A DNA stretch of 64,000 bases from Lasiosphaeris hirsuta (lineage: Eukaryota > Ascomycota > Sordariomycetes > Sordariales > Lasiosphaeriaceae): contig JAUKUA010000007.1 of assembly GCA_030549175.1 (NCBI GenBank), forward strand, positions 4,278,001 through 4,342,000, given 5' to 3'. Position 1 is the stretch's first letter. Each line of letters starts with the position of its first letter. Position numbers and translations under genes: made by a program. The notes below the pieces were generated by a model. The model was not told the DNA's origin. It did no database searches and saw only the letters and a list, made by a program, of their open reading frames with translations. Shown here in pieces: positions 10,992-21,845 of the stretch.

Positions 10992-13900
10992 ATGGCAGTT
11001 ATGACAACTCCACAACCAGAAGGTGTGCTTCTCGACGAGAAGCTACTCAGGAATGCCTCGGCGCTCGAGAAGGACACTCGCAATGGCAGTCTGGAAGTAA
11101 ACGGGTAAGCTCCGTCTTCCGCGACCCTTCCATCAATTTCGTCCCAACATATGGCCTATTTCTCTGCCCCGCTCATGGATGCATTTTTTTATTTTTTATT
11201 TTTACGAATTGATAATTCCTCGCAATCAATTTTTACTGCATGCTTACTCTTTCTTCTACAGCGCTGCGTCGCCTGAAAAGATCGAGACGGTTGTCGACTC
11301 GGCGACTGAATCGACCCTCAAGGACGAGGCCAAAATCAGTCAAAACCAAGAGGCCTTCTCCGCCAACCAGGCTGTAGATGGCAAGAAAGAATACGGAGAG
11401 AAGACCGACCTAGCTGCTGAGGCAACAACGGAGGAAGTTGGCGGAATTGCGCCTCAGCTTGAGACTCAAGACAGCGCTCTCAACGATACCTTGATGACGG
11501 ATGCGCCCGCGAAATCGCCGACTCTACCTACTGACGAGGAAGCACCCGAGGTGCAAACCAGCATCGCAAACAATTCCACCCTCCCCCCGATTGCAACCAC
11601 CGCCCCCGCCGTTTCTCCAGCAAGCTCTGCGATTTCCCCAGGAACGAAAGAAGACGTTGTCATGACTGATGCGCAACCCGAGCAACCGTCTGCTCCCGAC
11701 CGTGCCGAGAGCACCCAGGAGACTACTGTTAGCGACGTTCCCCCCGCCACTCCCGGTGATGCCATTGCGCAAACAGCCGCTTCTTTGAGCATTGCTGCAG
11801 ACCTTTCCCCGACGTCGCCGAATGGGCCTGCGACTGCAGACACCAGCATTTCAGAGCCCTCGCAAACCGCTACCAAGGTATCACGGGAGCGTGATGCAGA
11901 CAGCGAAGATGAGCCTGTCGCAAAGCGCACAAAGGTGGAGACACCTGCGGCTGAGCAAGTTGAAGTTAAGACCTCAAAGGCGCAAGATCGCACAGATGTT
12001 GATAGAGGCTCACTTTACCGTGCGAGTGGAGAGCCCAAGATGTTGGACGACAACTCTCTCAATAATCACGCGCTTACTGAGTTCATGGCTAAGCAGCTGC
12101 GCTCAATTCTTGCCGGCGTTAAAAAGACAAAAGCTGGAATGAACTTCCGGCTGCCAGTCCAGACCCTGTGGCCTGGACTGTGGGTTGACTACTCAGCTAA
12201 GGTCACCCACCCTACCGACATCAGCACCATGGAGAGAAAGCTTCGTGGCGAGTTGCCCAAGTTCAAGGTGCTTGGCGACTTTAGGGCCGAGCTCGATCTA
12301 CTCGTCCAGAACTCTATCATATTCAATGGCGAGGTCCACGAGGTCACGACCTCAGCGAAGAACACGCGCAACACCGTCATCACGCGCATGGGACTACACC
12401 CTGCTACTGAGGCCGCAAAGCCTGAGAAAAAGGAGAACACCAAGCAACATCCGTCGCGACACCTAGAGCATCGTGCCCCAACCCAGCAATCGCCATCTAC
12501 TGCAAACCCCACTCCCCGCCCCAAGGCTATCGCCCCCCCACCCCCAAAGCCGGCACTTGTCGAGTCCCCCGCATTTGCCATTCCACCAAACAACAACGGT
12601 TTGCCCCAGATCCGACGTGATTCAACCAAGGAAGGTGGTCGCAACAAGCGCGCAGTCAAACCCACGCACTCAAAAGATCTTATCTACGACACGAAGCGCA
12701 AGAAGAAGCTCACGCCGGAGATCCGTTTCTGTGAGGAAGTCTTGACCGAGATCAAGAAGGCAAAGTACTATGACTCCAACGCCAATTTCCTCCAACCGGT
12801 CGATCCCGTCGCGCTCAACATTCCTTCGTATCATAAGGTGATTAAGAAGCCCATGGATCTCTCAACCATGCAGAGCAAGATCGATGCCGGCGAATACCAG
12901 ACTGCAAAGGAGTTCGAGAGGGACTTCGAACTCATAGTTAAGAACTGCAGGTTGTTCAACGGCGAAGATCATATCGTCTTTGACCAGGCTGTGAAGTTAC
13001 AGGAAGTCTTCAGAAAGGAATTTAAAAAAAAGGACGAGTGGATGGCCAAGCATGCCCCGCCAACGGCTGTTGCTACGCAGCAAGCCACCGTGAGCCCCGC
13101 TCCCAACAAGCAAGACTCGGAGGATGAGGATCACGAGTCCGAAGTCGACCCAGTGACTGAGAAAGAGTATCTTACCGTCTCCAATCGTCTGGTTACTATC
13201 CAGAAGCGGCTTGAAGAAGAGCAAAAGAAGGTCAACGACATGATCAACACCGGCAATAGTGAGATGGCCGACGTTGAGATTGCTCAGTCTGTCGTCGCCA
13301 TGCTACAGAAGCAACTCATGCAGGAGCGTGGAAGGTTTGCCACTCTGCAGGCGGCTAGGAAGTCTGCCAGCAAGCCCAAACCTGCCAAGCCCAAGAAGGC
13401 AAGCGGCACAAGTGGGGGTCCTTCCAACAGCAGGAAGGCGGCGACTGGAGGCATGAGCGGCGGCGGTGGTGGTGGTGGTCCCTCGAGAAAGAGCGGCGGT
13501 GCTAAGAAGGCACCCAGGCGTAAGATTGGCGTGCTCGAGAAGGAGATCATTGCTGCCGGTATCGCCGAGCTCGATGGGAACCAACTTGAGAGAGCTATTG
13601 ACATCATCAAAAAAGACACTGGCCAAGGAGAGAATGACTCGGGTGAACTTGAGCTGGATATCGAACAGCTCTCGGACGAGGCATTGGATAGGCTCTATGT
13701 CCTCGTGACGAAAGCATTCCCCGGTCTCAAGGCTGAAAAGGAGAAGGCCTTTGCCGCACCTCCGCCGCCCGAGCCCCCTGCGTCAAAGTCGAAGTCGGCA
13801 GCCAGCAGATCCAAAAAGAACAAGCCCATGAGCAAGTCTGAGCAGGAGCGCCGAATTCAGCAGCTCAACGAGCTCAGAGCCCAAGCCGGCCGTCAAGCTT

Positions 13901-14016
13901 CCGGAAGTCAGGAGCCGATGGAATCCATCGAGGGCAATGGCCGAGGCTCCAACGATCCTGCGCCCCGTGGTCGTGACCAGGACAGCGAGGATGAGGAGAG
14001 CTCCGAGGAGGAATAG
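10992..14016 (+). CDS. bdf1: Bdf1-like double-bromodomain (BET family) chromatin protein
   Basis: Two exons, 10992-11104 and 11262-14016, give 955 residues. The intron starts GTAAGC and ends TTCTACAG, and the phase-2 junction restores a Gly codon. BET proteins bind acetylated histone tails through bromodomains and recruit transcription machinery (TFIID, SWR1 in yeast). Bromodomain 1 spans about residues 310-415 and is divergent, but it keeps FNGE after a conserved helix. Bromodomain 2 (about 526-625) is canonical, with IPSYHKVIKKPMDLSTMQ and NCRLFNGEDHIV. A coiled segment follows. An ET domain lies at about 790-860 (KIGVLEKEIIAAGIAELDG through LSDEALDRLYVLVTKAF), followed by the SKSEQERRIQQLNELR helix and an acidic EDEESSEEE end. 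Residues 40-290 are disordered. Length and order fit filamentous-fungal Bdf1. Confidence 0.93.
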
Positions 14017-15295
14017 ACACTGGTCTTTCGGGACTTGTGTTTGTTCTCCTTACTGCATCTCCACAGCCGTCCTTGGCGGCCTTTGCGGTCACCGCCTCAA
14101 TGAGTGTGTATGAAGTTATGTGTCTCCACCAAGCATCATCGCCTGCCAGCACTAGCCTTATGAGGCATCCTCTCTTGGGCAGGGGTTGCAGCAGCCTCCT
14201 ATTTCTGACTACGCGCCAGTGTGTGCTCGCACACTTTCCACGCGCAGCCATGCTTGCCCGCTTTGACTCGGCAGGCCTCCCAATAATGATCACCACTGGA
14301 GTCACAGCAGCCGCTTGCCCGCCGGCCCTAATTGTCGTCTGGCAGCATGTCTGCCAAACTTCGCCCGCGGGCTCGCGCTGGCAAAGTCAACAGCTCCGCT
14401 TTTTAACATGAGCCAGACAGAGACAGCTTTGCCTTAATCTCCTCCTCACAGCAACCGTTGCCGGCCTTGGTCGACAAGGACTCGAGGGAGTTCGCTCAAC
14501 ACCACATCTCCCAACTCATAGGAATATCTTACACTTGTACCATATCGACGCCATCCGTTCCGCTCTGGTCCTGGTTGACGAACCTTTGCACACCAAACCC
14601 AGGATTGATCACCGCCGACGGCGAATCAGCAGCACTTTAGGGACGGTGTCTCTTTCTTGCGAAGGAATGGCATAGGCCTCTTAGAAAAAAAGAAAAGGGG
14701 CTTCTGAAATGAGAATATGCATTGCATTTGGCGACGGGGATTGGGGGTTAACATCAGGACGGGCACCATGGAATGGACGGCGGTCCCGGCCGGTGGACGA
14801 GCGTACTTTTTTTTTTTGCTCGGTCCATTTTTTATAAAGCAGAGACGCGAAGCAGATGGGGAATGACTTTTGCGTTGTTTGAGTAACAAAAACGAGCGGG
14901 CGGACACAACGAATAACCCACATTGCCATCTAGCGCCATTGGCAGAATGGGAGAACGGCCTGTTGCAATGCATCACGATGATGCAATTGCACTTAGCTTG
15001 CCTGGATTCTGCCTAGGCTGTCGAGGGATGATGGATGGGACATGCCATTTTATGCGGCTTGGCGCCTTGCGCTGCGCATCAGGGATTCTGATCATGGTTC
15101 AGAACTGGCTTGGTCGTGCCTCTTTTTCCCCGCAGAGACGGATACAAAAGCCGATCCATGAACGAGGGAAATAGAACTGCTACTTCCCCAATGATATTCC
15201 ACATACCTTGCTTGTTTGGCGTGTTTTCGCTCGTGATGTCGCTTTTTATCGAGGGGCTTCTCTCGATTATGTATTGTAGCATAATCTTCTGTTGA
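14017..15295. other. Intergenic, 3' of bdf1
   Basis: I see no gene. The open frames here are short, overlap in several phases and show no family resemblance. The first part is probably the bdf1 3' UTR. Short A/T runs occur near 14680 and 14805. Confidence 0.45.
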
Positions 15296-15776
15296 TTATG
15301 TAGACGTGTCAGAAACTGGTATTGCAGAAGAGGGTCTTCTCACTCGAAGAGGAAACTGTGTGGCCGACCGTGGTGGTGTTGTCTCGGAAGAGCCGCTAGG
15401 GGTAGGCGGGTTGAAGGGCGAGGAGAGAGAGGGTTGCGCATTCGTAAAACGAGGGCTCGCCAATTCGCTCATGATATAGGTCTTGTAGTCGGTCTTGTAT
15501 CTCTGTGCGTCGATTTCGTCAGTCGCTTGCAGTTTGTGTTTACCGCTTGTTTCTGCTGGTCCTGCTTTGCTTGCTCGGGCTTGATTGCTAGTGTGTTGGA
15601 GTTGTGGTTGCACCAGGGACGGGAGACGAGGGGCGGGCGCCGGTGCCGTGCTCCTGAAGGCTGAAGACGTTGTTAGCGCTTGCATTCTCTGCTCTGTTTG
15701 CTTCGCGGGATATGAAGGGGGGTTTGTTAGGGCCAAGGAGTCAAGCGCTACAACTTACTACGGCTCGAGGTTCCAT
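15296..15776 (-). CDS. Possible small three-exon gene, function unknown
   Basis: On the minus strand, three segments join in phase 0: 15776-15759 (MEPRAV), 15660-15544 and 15502-15296, giving 113 residues. Intron 1 (15758-15661) has a perfect GTAAGT donor, a GCTAAC branch site and a TTCAG acceptor. Intron 2 (15543-15503) starts GTAAAC, has a CTGAC branch sequence and ends GCACAG, but is only 41 nt, shorter than is usual. The joined product has a charged helical stretch, PEQAKQDQQKQARYKTDYK, followed by a Ser/Pro-rich tail ending PSSAIPVSDTST. More exons may lie upstream: a segment at about 16206-16148 is preceded by a CTAAC branch site and TTGCAG and encodes KQIYQILSVEIETVQLK before a GTATGC donor. 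I do not recognise the family. Without the 41-nt intron the middle exon's frame soon stops. Confidence 0.35.
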
Positions 15777-17290
15777 CAGGAGTGTTTTTTTTTGCATTTC
15801 CTTTTTTTCTTTCCCTGGATTTCCACCCCCCTTGGTGTTTGGTGGCTTGGGGTTCAGCTCGATCCGGGGGCGCGGAAGGGCGTCTTGTTGGTTGGTTGTC
15901 GAGCTGGGCCTCGCGCTGTCGAAGCGAGGTCGGGAATCCAGGGGGGGTGATGTACCTGCGACCTGTGTGTTTTGGAGGTTATGGAACTGTAACTGTGGCA
16001 GAGGGGGAGCCGCAGGGCACAGGCGTTTCTGTGGGGGTCCCGATGCGGCGTGCTTCAGCGGGGGGGGGGGGGGGGGAGGGGAGAGGGGTTCAGGCCGGAC
16101 AAAGCAGGGCCCAGACCACTCTCGGTAGGCTGTTGATGAGGAAGGCATACTTTGAGCTGGACTGTTTCAATCTCGACAGATAATATTTGGTAAATTTGTT
16201 TGCTGCAAGTAGGAAACCACGTTGGAGGTTAGCGATGGCGATGCTGGACTGAGCCGGATTAAGGCTTGTCATACCTGCACCGACGCCTGCAGAGGGAGGC
16301 AGGGCGGGCGCCGTCAGCTCCAGGCCGACCCAACAGTTGGAGTCTGCGGGCCCTGGAGGGGGCAAAAAAGAAAAAAAGAAAAAAAGAAAAAAAAAAAAGA
16401 AAAGACTTGTGGGAGCGAAGACATGTGAAGGCTAGAGTTGGCTGAGATGCAAAAATAAGCAGAAAAGGGCGAGATATGGAGGATGGACATGATGAAGAGA
16501 GAAAGGGAGACAGGAGAGCGCTGCCATGGCATGACTGAATGAGGAGGGAGATGTCGGGCGGGGGTTTGTCGACGTTGCGTGGTGTCGGGCAGCGTCCAGT
16601 GACGGTGCAGTGTGCGGTGCCCAGAAAGCGAATGAGGTGACCACTGACCACCTGATGGGCAGATATCGAGTTAACGAGGTCCAGCGGTACAAAGGCCCCA
16701 ACTTTGGGGGCGTTGGAGGGGGGTTATGGGGGCATGGGGGCATAGGGGCACGCGCATGGGGCTCAACCACAACTCCACAGCCTCCCAAGGCGCAATTTAT
16801 TTAGACTGATGAAATGCAGATCCCCGGCCATGGCTTTGCCACTCATACCTGTTCAACAAATATTCGCGGTATTATGGTATGCTTATAGAGTATTGTGGTG
16901 AGTGGATTTTGGTGTTACCATTGTTCAACGGATGCCGTGTCATGATGTGGACGGACTGCCGACATTGGGACTGCAGCCAATACCTTGGATGCTCGGACGG
17001 ATTGCTGTCACTCTCACTGTGGTCAAGTAGTATTGCCATGCATATCGTGTGCCGTTCCCAGTCTGGATTTGCCCGTCATGGAAGCGAATACGACTTGTCG
17101 TCTGCGATGTGTTCGGATGCTTTTTGATCACCAATCCAGCCAGTCGCCTCGCTGCTCTGTAACTCTTTTGACAAATAATTACTGAATGCACTGCAGGAGC
17201 AACCTATCGAAGCCACAATACAAGATAGCAGTCAGGGCTTCAGCCAAGATCAACGAGATATTACAGAGATTGAGGACAAAGCCACCAAAA
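15777..17290. other. Region between the putative small gene and the 17.3 kb gene
   Basis: No full gene can be supported. It holds a G run of about 16 near 16061-16076, an A-rich (aaaaag)n stretch at about 16365-16402, and isolated splice-like signals on the minus strand at 16150-16280 that may be upstream exons of the gene ending at 15296. The rest shows nothing recognisable. Confidence 0.4.
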
Positions 17291-17408
17291 ATGCTAGGCA
17301 AACTCCTCCTCACCCTCGACGCCATCGGCCTCCTCCTAGGCGCCCCTATCGCCGACTACAACCACACGCACATCTTCAACCCCCGCTGGCCACCCCATGC
17401 CAAGTACG

Positions 17409-17442
<34 letters not shown>

Positions 17443-17774
17443 CCTCCCAACCGCCATCGCAACTCCCCTAACCCCGGTCCCTCAGATTCCACGGCGCCCA
17501 AACCATAACTCTCTCCGTCCTCCTAGGCCTCCTCACGCTCTACTACACCTGGCGCCGGACCACCACCCGCACCGCCGCCCGCGACTCGGCTCGCACCGCC
17601 GCGCTGACCGGCTCCGTCTACTGGGTCGCCGGCATAGCGGCCATCCTATTCCCGGGCACCGACGGCGTCGACCCCGAGTTCGGGCCGTCCGGGTTCCCGC
17701 AGCTGCCGGTGTTCGCCACGTTCCTGGGGCTGGCCGTGGTCGGCGGGGTGTGGGAGTGGTCAGGGGTACGGTGA
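17291..17774 (+). CDS. Small four-helix fungal membrane protein (DUF6640-like)
   Basis: Exons 17291-17403 and 17486-17774 encode 133 residues. The intron has a GTACGT donor, a long TC repeat and a CCTCAG acceptor; the phase-2 junction makes the Lys codon of PPHAKFHGAQT. Four hydrophobic segments are visible: LLLTLDAIGLLLGA, TLSVLLGLLTLYYTW, SVYWVAGIAAILFPG and VFATFLGLAVVGGVW. The motif DYNHTHIFNPRWPPHAKFH between the first two helices is characteristic of a small integral membrane family that I recall as DUF6640; its function is unknown. The start MLGKLLLTLDAIG directly precedes the first helix. The protein is compact with no disordered tails. The family name is from memory and should be checked. 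Confidence 0.75.
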
Positions 17775-19449
17775 GAAAGTCGGGGGTGACTGAGTGTTGG
17801 AGCTGTGGGACTTTGGGACGGGGGGGAGAGGAGTGTTGTGGTTTCTGTCAACGGGTGTCTAGGGTGAAACGACCGGGTAGGGGCTTGGTGTGCTAGAGCC
17901 GAGGGTTTGGTTTTCTTAGCTGTGGTGGTTTCGGGTTGGCGGTTGACCGGTCATGGTGTCAATGACGCGTGGGTTTGGAGGGGGTTGAAATGGCCAAGGC
18001 TGCTCAACCGGGCCATAGCACCCCTTTGCTTTGGTAGTTGTCCCTCCCGGGGCGACAAGCAAGCCCAAAGTATTCGCGGTCGGCTCCAGATCCAGGGGCT
18101 AGCATACACGGTCCAAGGTGATCAGTTTGTACCAGTAGTAACCATACTCCTCACACTCGATTTCTCTTTTTACAGCATCTAGCTCCCATTCCTTGTATCA
18201 AAGTGTCGCGGCCCTCTTGCTGCGTCAGCTACATGTCAACAACCACTCCCTACATCTGTCAGTAAAGACTGGGAACTCGCCCACGCAAGCATGGTCGAAA
18301 ATGGCTTCCCCGGCAGCTCCCTGAAGCGGATCACGGGGTTCTGGTATCCCTTGTGTCTACGCACTGTCCTGGCATCCCCCCCCCCCCCCCCCCGCCAAGT
18401 CGTACGAGGCAGACCCAAGATATTGATGCAGCTGACTCTCTGCATCTGTCTGTTCATCCTAGGAGTCAAGTTCATGCCCCGCGGAGTGTCGGACGCTGTT
18501 TGAGCGGCACGAGAACTGGTCTTTGGCGTTGGTCCAACACAGCAGGAGTTCACCAGGGGCAGGCAGACGGGGAGGCGGAGACCTTCGAGGGGGGGCAAGG
18601 AATAAGTTCGGTGTCCACGGCGACTTGAGGATTGTCGTGTTCGGCGAACATGACATCGCAACCCCCCGGCTGGGCTCAGGGGGGCGAATGGGACCAAGCT
18701 TCCCAGCTGGACCAAGGTGCTGTGTCAGGAAGTATGCTGAGCCTTTTGTTATGTTTTCTTGCGGCTTCCCTGGGTGGTGTCTGAAATCTCACAGCTAAAC
18801 TGTTCATCATATCTGTCCTTTGTCCCCAGTCGAGGCGACAAGAGGGTCAACTCGATGCTCTCCAACGACCTGTATACCACTACTGCTGAGCAGTTATTGA
18901 ACGACACAGAGGATATTTGGTCCCTGGCGATAATGCCCTGAGGCTCTTTGATCCCTTGCTAGCCCCCCAGCTAGGCGGGTGACCGCCCAGCGCTGGACCA
19001 GGCGCATTCCAAGGCGGAGCAGATGCGCAATGCGGCCGTGTTGACGGCCGGGTGGAACAGGTTCCTCAGCAGGAAGATGGATGCCTGTTCTGCCCGAGTA
19101 TGTGCTGGGCACCATGGCCGAGGGCTAGCTGCGGAGCACGGGACTGGTGGATGGGAATGGCGTGGGCGGGAAGTCAACAGGACGATGCGGGCGGGGCTGG
19201 ACTCGTTTCGGCGCGTTGTTGCTGTAAGAGTATTTCTTAGAATATGAACCGTGACGAAATGCAATGTTGCGTGGTGAATTCGAGATTCAGGGTTGGGGTT
19301 CCGCGGATCTGCAGGGACCATTCTTCCGAGACATGGACGATGGCGGCAGGCAATTCCCGCGTCCCCCAATCGCCGAATCGTTATCGCGTCGTCATCCGGT
19401 CATTTGGATACCTCTTCCAACATCCCACAATGCCACAGCCGGCACAATC
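17775..19449. other. Intergenic between the small membrane-protein gene and btn1
   Basis: No coding frame is supported. The longest C run of the window lies at about 18376-18393 (18 C). Overlapping short frames on both strands are uninformative. Confidence 0.45.
18376..18393. repeat. Poly-C tract, 18 nt
   Basis: One of many long C/G homopolymers in non-coding DNA here. Others are at 687-698, 8045-8059, 8937-8950, 21229-21246 (G), 24944-24960, 26416-26435 (G) and 46894-46909. Confidence 0.95.
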
Positions 19450-20919
19450 ATGAACACATCGCCATCGTCGTCGGGACTGCTGCCGCTGCCCGGGTCGCCG
19501 TCGTCGTCATGGGCCGTCTACCGCGCGCGTCTTGCTGGGCTCGTGCAAAATGCCGACACGGCCGTTCTCGTCGCATTCTGGTTCTTTGGTCTGTTGCTCC
19601 CCACCGCTGCTGCCTGCCACCGTCCAACGCGAACGCGAGCTGACTCTGGAAGCGTAGGCCTCATCAATAATGTCCTCTACGTCATCATCCTCTCGGCCGC
19701 CCAGGACCTCGTCGGCAACGTGCCCAAGGGCGTTGTCCTCCTCGCCGATGTCATGCCCAGCTTCCTGACCAAGCTCGTCGCCCCCTACTTCATACACCGC
19801 ATTCCCTATGCCACGCGCATCTTGATCTTTGTCGGCCTCTCGTCTGCCGGTATGCTGCTCGTCGCCTTCACCCCGCCCGAGAAGTCGGTCGCCGTCAAGC
19901 TGGTCGGCGTTGTGCTTTCGAGCCTTAGCAGCGGTGGCGGCGAGCTGAGCTTCCTCGGCTTGACCCACTACTATGGCCACATGAGCTTGGCCGCTTGGGG
20001 GAGTGGTACTGGCGGTGCCGGTCTGATCGGCGCCGGACTCTATGTGCTGTTGACCGACTGGCTTGGCTTGACCGTCAAGACAAGTCTTCTCGCCTCTGCG
20101 TTCCTGCCCGTCTTCATGTTGCTCAGCTTCTTCGTCATCCTGCCGCGTGGCCCCCTGAATCGCGCCGCAGCCGCAGCCGCGGCCGCGCGCAAGGAGTACG
20201 AGCCGGTGCCGGGGCAAGATGTCATGCACGGCGAGACCGAAGAGACGTTCGACGACATCCCCGCCGGCAGCGCCTCGTCCAGCCTGCTGGCACCCGGCCC
20301 GGCCGTTGCTTCAACAGCGTACTCGCACCACAGCCACCATGATCCCGGGAAGGTGACTTTTCTAGCCAACCTTCGCCTGTCGAGGTCCTTGTTTTTCCCG
20401 TATATGCTGCCGTTGCTGCTAGTCTACATTGCCGAGTACACCATCAACCAAGGTGTCGCCCCTACACTGCTGTTCCCGCTCGAACAGTCACCTTTCTCCG
20501 AGTTTCGGGCCTTTTATCCCTTTTACGGCTTTCTCTACCAACTCGGCGTCTTCATCTCGCGCTCTTCGATGCCCTTTATCCGCATCCACTTTCTCTACCT
20601 CCCGTCGCTGCTCCAGGTAGCCAACCTCGTGCTGCTCACCCTCCACGCTCTGCTCAACTTTATCCCTTCCGTCTACCTCGTCTTTGTGGTTGTCTTTTGG
20701 GAGGGCCTGCTCGGCGGCGCCGTCTACGTCAACACCTTTGCCGAGATCATGGAGAATGTGCCTGTAGAGGAGCGCGAGTTCAGTCTCGGCGCCACGTCGG
20801 TGAGCGATAGCGGCGGCATTTGCGTGGCGGGCTTTATTGGCATGGCGATGGAGGTGTCGCTTTGCGACTGGCAGGTGCAGCATGGCAGGGACTGGTGCCG
20901 CAGGGTCAACGCAGGCTGA
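19450..20919 (+). CDS. btn1: Btn1/CLN3 (battenin) family lysosomal-vacuolar membrane protein
   Basis: The frame from ATG 19450 encodes a polytopic protein of the Battenin family, which in yeast acts in vacuolar pH and basic amino acid balance. Typical stretches are [49 protein letters not shown], the [16 protein letters not shown] [20 protein letters not shown], and the ending [11 protein letters not shown] 69-nt segment (19589-19657) in the first helix is very probably an intron: it begins GT, contains CTGAC and ends GCGTAG. Its removal joins FWFFG directly to LINNVLYVI, as the family expects. The segment is a multiple of three without stops, so it reads through. Spliced length is 466 residues, close to other fungal homologues. 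A disordered loop (about residues 215-275) separates the two halves. An upstream in-frame ATG at 19264 is possible but less likely. Confidence 0.92.
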   Translation: MNTSPSSSGLLPLPGSPSSSWAVYRARLAGLVQNADTAVLVAFWFFGLLLPTAAACHRPTRTRADSGSVGLINNVLYVIILSAAQDLVGNVPKGVVLLADVMPSFLTKLVAPYFIHRIPYATRILIFVGLSSAGMLLVAFTPPEKSVAVKLVGVVLSSLSSGGGELSFLGLTHYYGHMSLAAWGSGTGGAGLIGAGLYVLLTDWLGLTVKTSLLASAFLPVFMLLSFFVILPRGPLNRAAAAAAAARKEYEPVPGQDVMHGETEETFDDIPAGSASSSLLAPGPAVASTAYSHHSHHDPGKVTFLANLRLSRSLFFPYMLPLLLVYIAEYTINQGVAPTLLFPLEQSPFSEFRAFYPFYGFLYQLGVFISRSSMPFIRIHFLYLPSLLQVANLVLLTLHALLNFIPSVYLVFVVVFWEGLLGGAVYVNTFAEIMENVPVEEREFSLGATSVSDSGGICVAGFIGMAMEVSLCDWQVQHGRDWCRRVNAG

Positions 20920-21845
20920 TGAATGCAACCAGCTGTCTGCATCTCATGGCGAAAAGGATATGTCCCAAGACATCACGGATGCGGGACATGCCGAAAGACA
21001 CGCTTAGGAATACCACTTCCCGCCGACTGTCAGAGCTCGGTTCGGCTTGGATGGAAAGGCAGGGCCATTCGCCTCGCCTGACGGTGGTGATTACTGGCAA
21101 GACGGCTGAGAGAAACCCGGGAAGATTGCCGCGACCCCCAAGAACGGAGGCAGATATCGCGGGTATCGACCTAAAGAAGGGGTCTCCAAGCACTCGCACA
21201 ATACGGAACCGGCAGCTTTGAGCTGTGAGGGGGGGGGGGGGGGGGGAGGGGGGCAATTCGCGAATATCGGTGGCGGCGGAGGATATGGGTTTCGCGGAAT
21301 AAGGTACTCTAATATGATATCGGGTATATTTATGCATGCAATTCTTTTGCAAATCATTCACACCAGCATCTGGTTCATATTAATTACAATTTACGCTTGG
21401 ACGTTGAACGGGATCTACGCTCACAGCCAGCTGTGATGTTGGTAGTAACGAGAACCCTGTCAGCTACCATAGTTTATTCCATGATTCAGTAAAAACCCCC
21501 TCCCCCCCCCCCCAAAAAAGGCATGCTTGGCCCTGCAAACTGCACCAAGAGCTACACGAATCAATCCGGCCGTAAATGTCATCGTGTCATTCAACGGCTG
21601 CAGGGGCAAGAGGGGCAAGAGGGGCAAGAGGGGCAAGAGGGGCAAGAGGGGAGGGGTCCTGGTACCCCGCCATCTTCCAGCTTGCACGTGATGGCCAAGT
21701 CCGATGTGTGCTCCGATGTATGACGCCAAAACTTCAAACCTTAGCTTGGTGTGTGAGGGGAGAAATTTTAGCCTCTTTTTTCTTTCTTTTTTTTTTTTTT
21801 TTTTTTTTTTGGCAACACAACGCACAGTCATTGCCCTGCACCATC
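20920..21845. promoter_or_regulatory. Upstream region of threonine synthase
   Basis: This 0.9 kb stretch holds no gene. It contains a run of 18 G (21229-21246), a C12A6 junction (21502-21519), a 9-bp tandem repeat (21602-21646) and a nearly pure T tract of about 28 nt (21785-21812) shortly before the ATG at 21846. T tracts of this kind commonly lower nucleosome occupancy in fungal promoters. A TGATTCA site near 21482 resembles a degenerate Gcn4/CPC1 element (TGASTCA), which would fit an amino acid gene, but it is not a perfect match. Confidence 0.4.
21602..21646. repeat. Five tandem copies of a 9-bp unit
   Basis: The unit aggggcaag is repeated five times without a mismatch, followed by two partial aggggs. 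It lies about 200 bp before the threonine synthase start codon. Confidence 0.95.

Noticed and set aside
18043..18850. Shared ggcgacaag words suggesting a repeat
   Set aside because: Only about nine bases match at the two sites; this is expected by chance.
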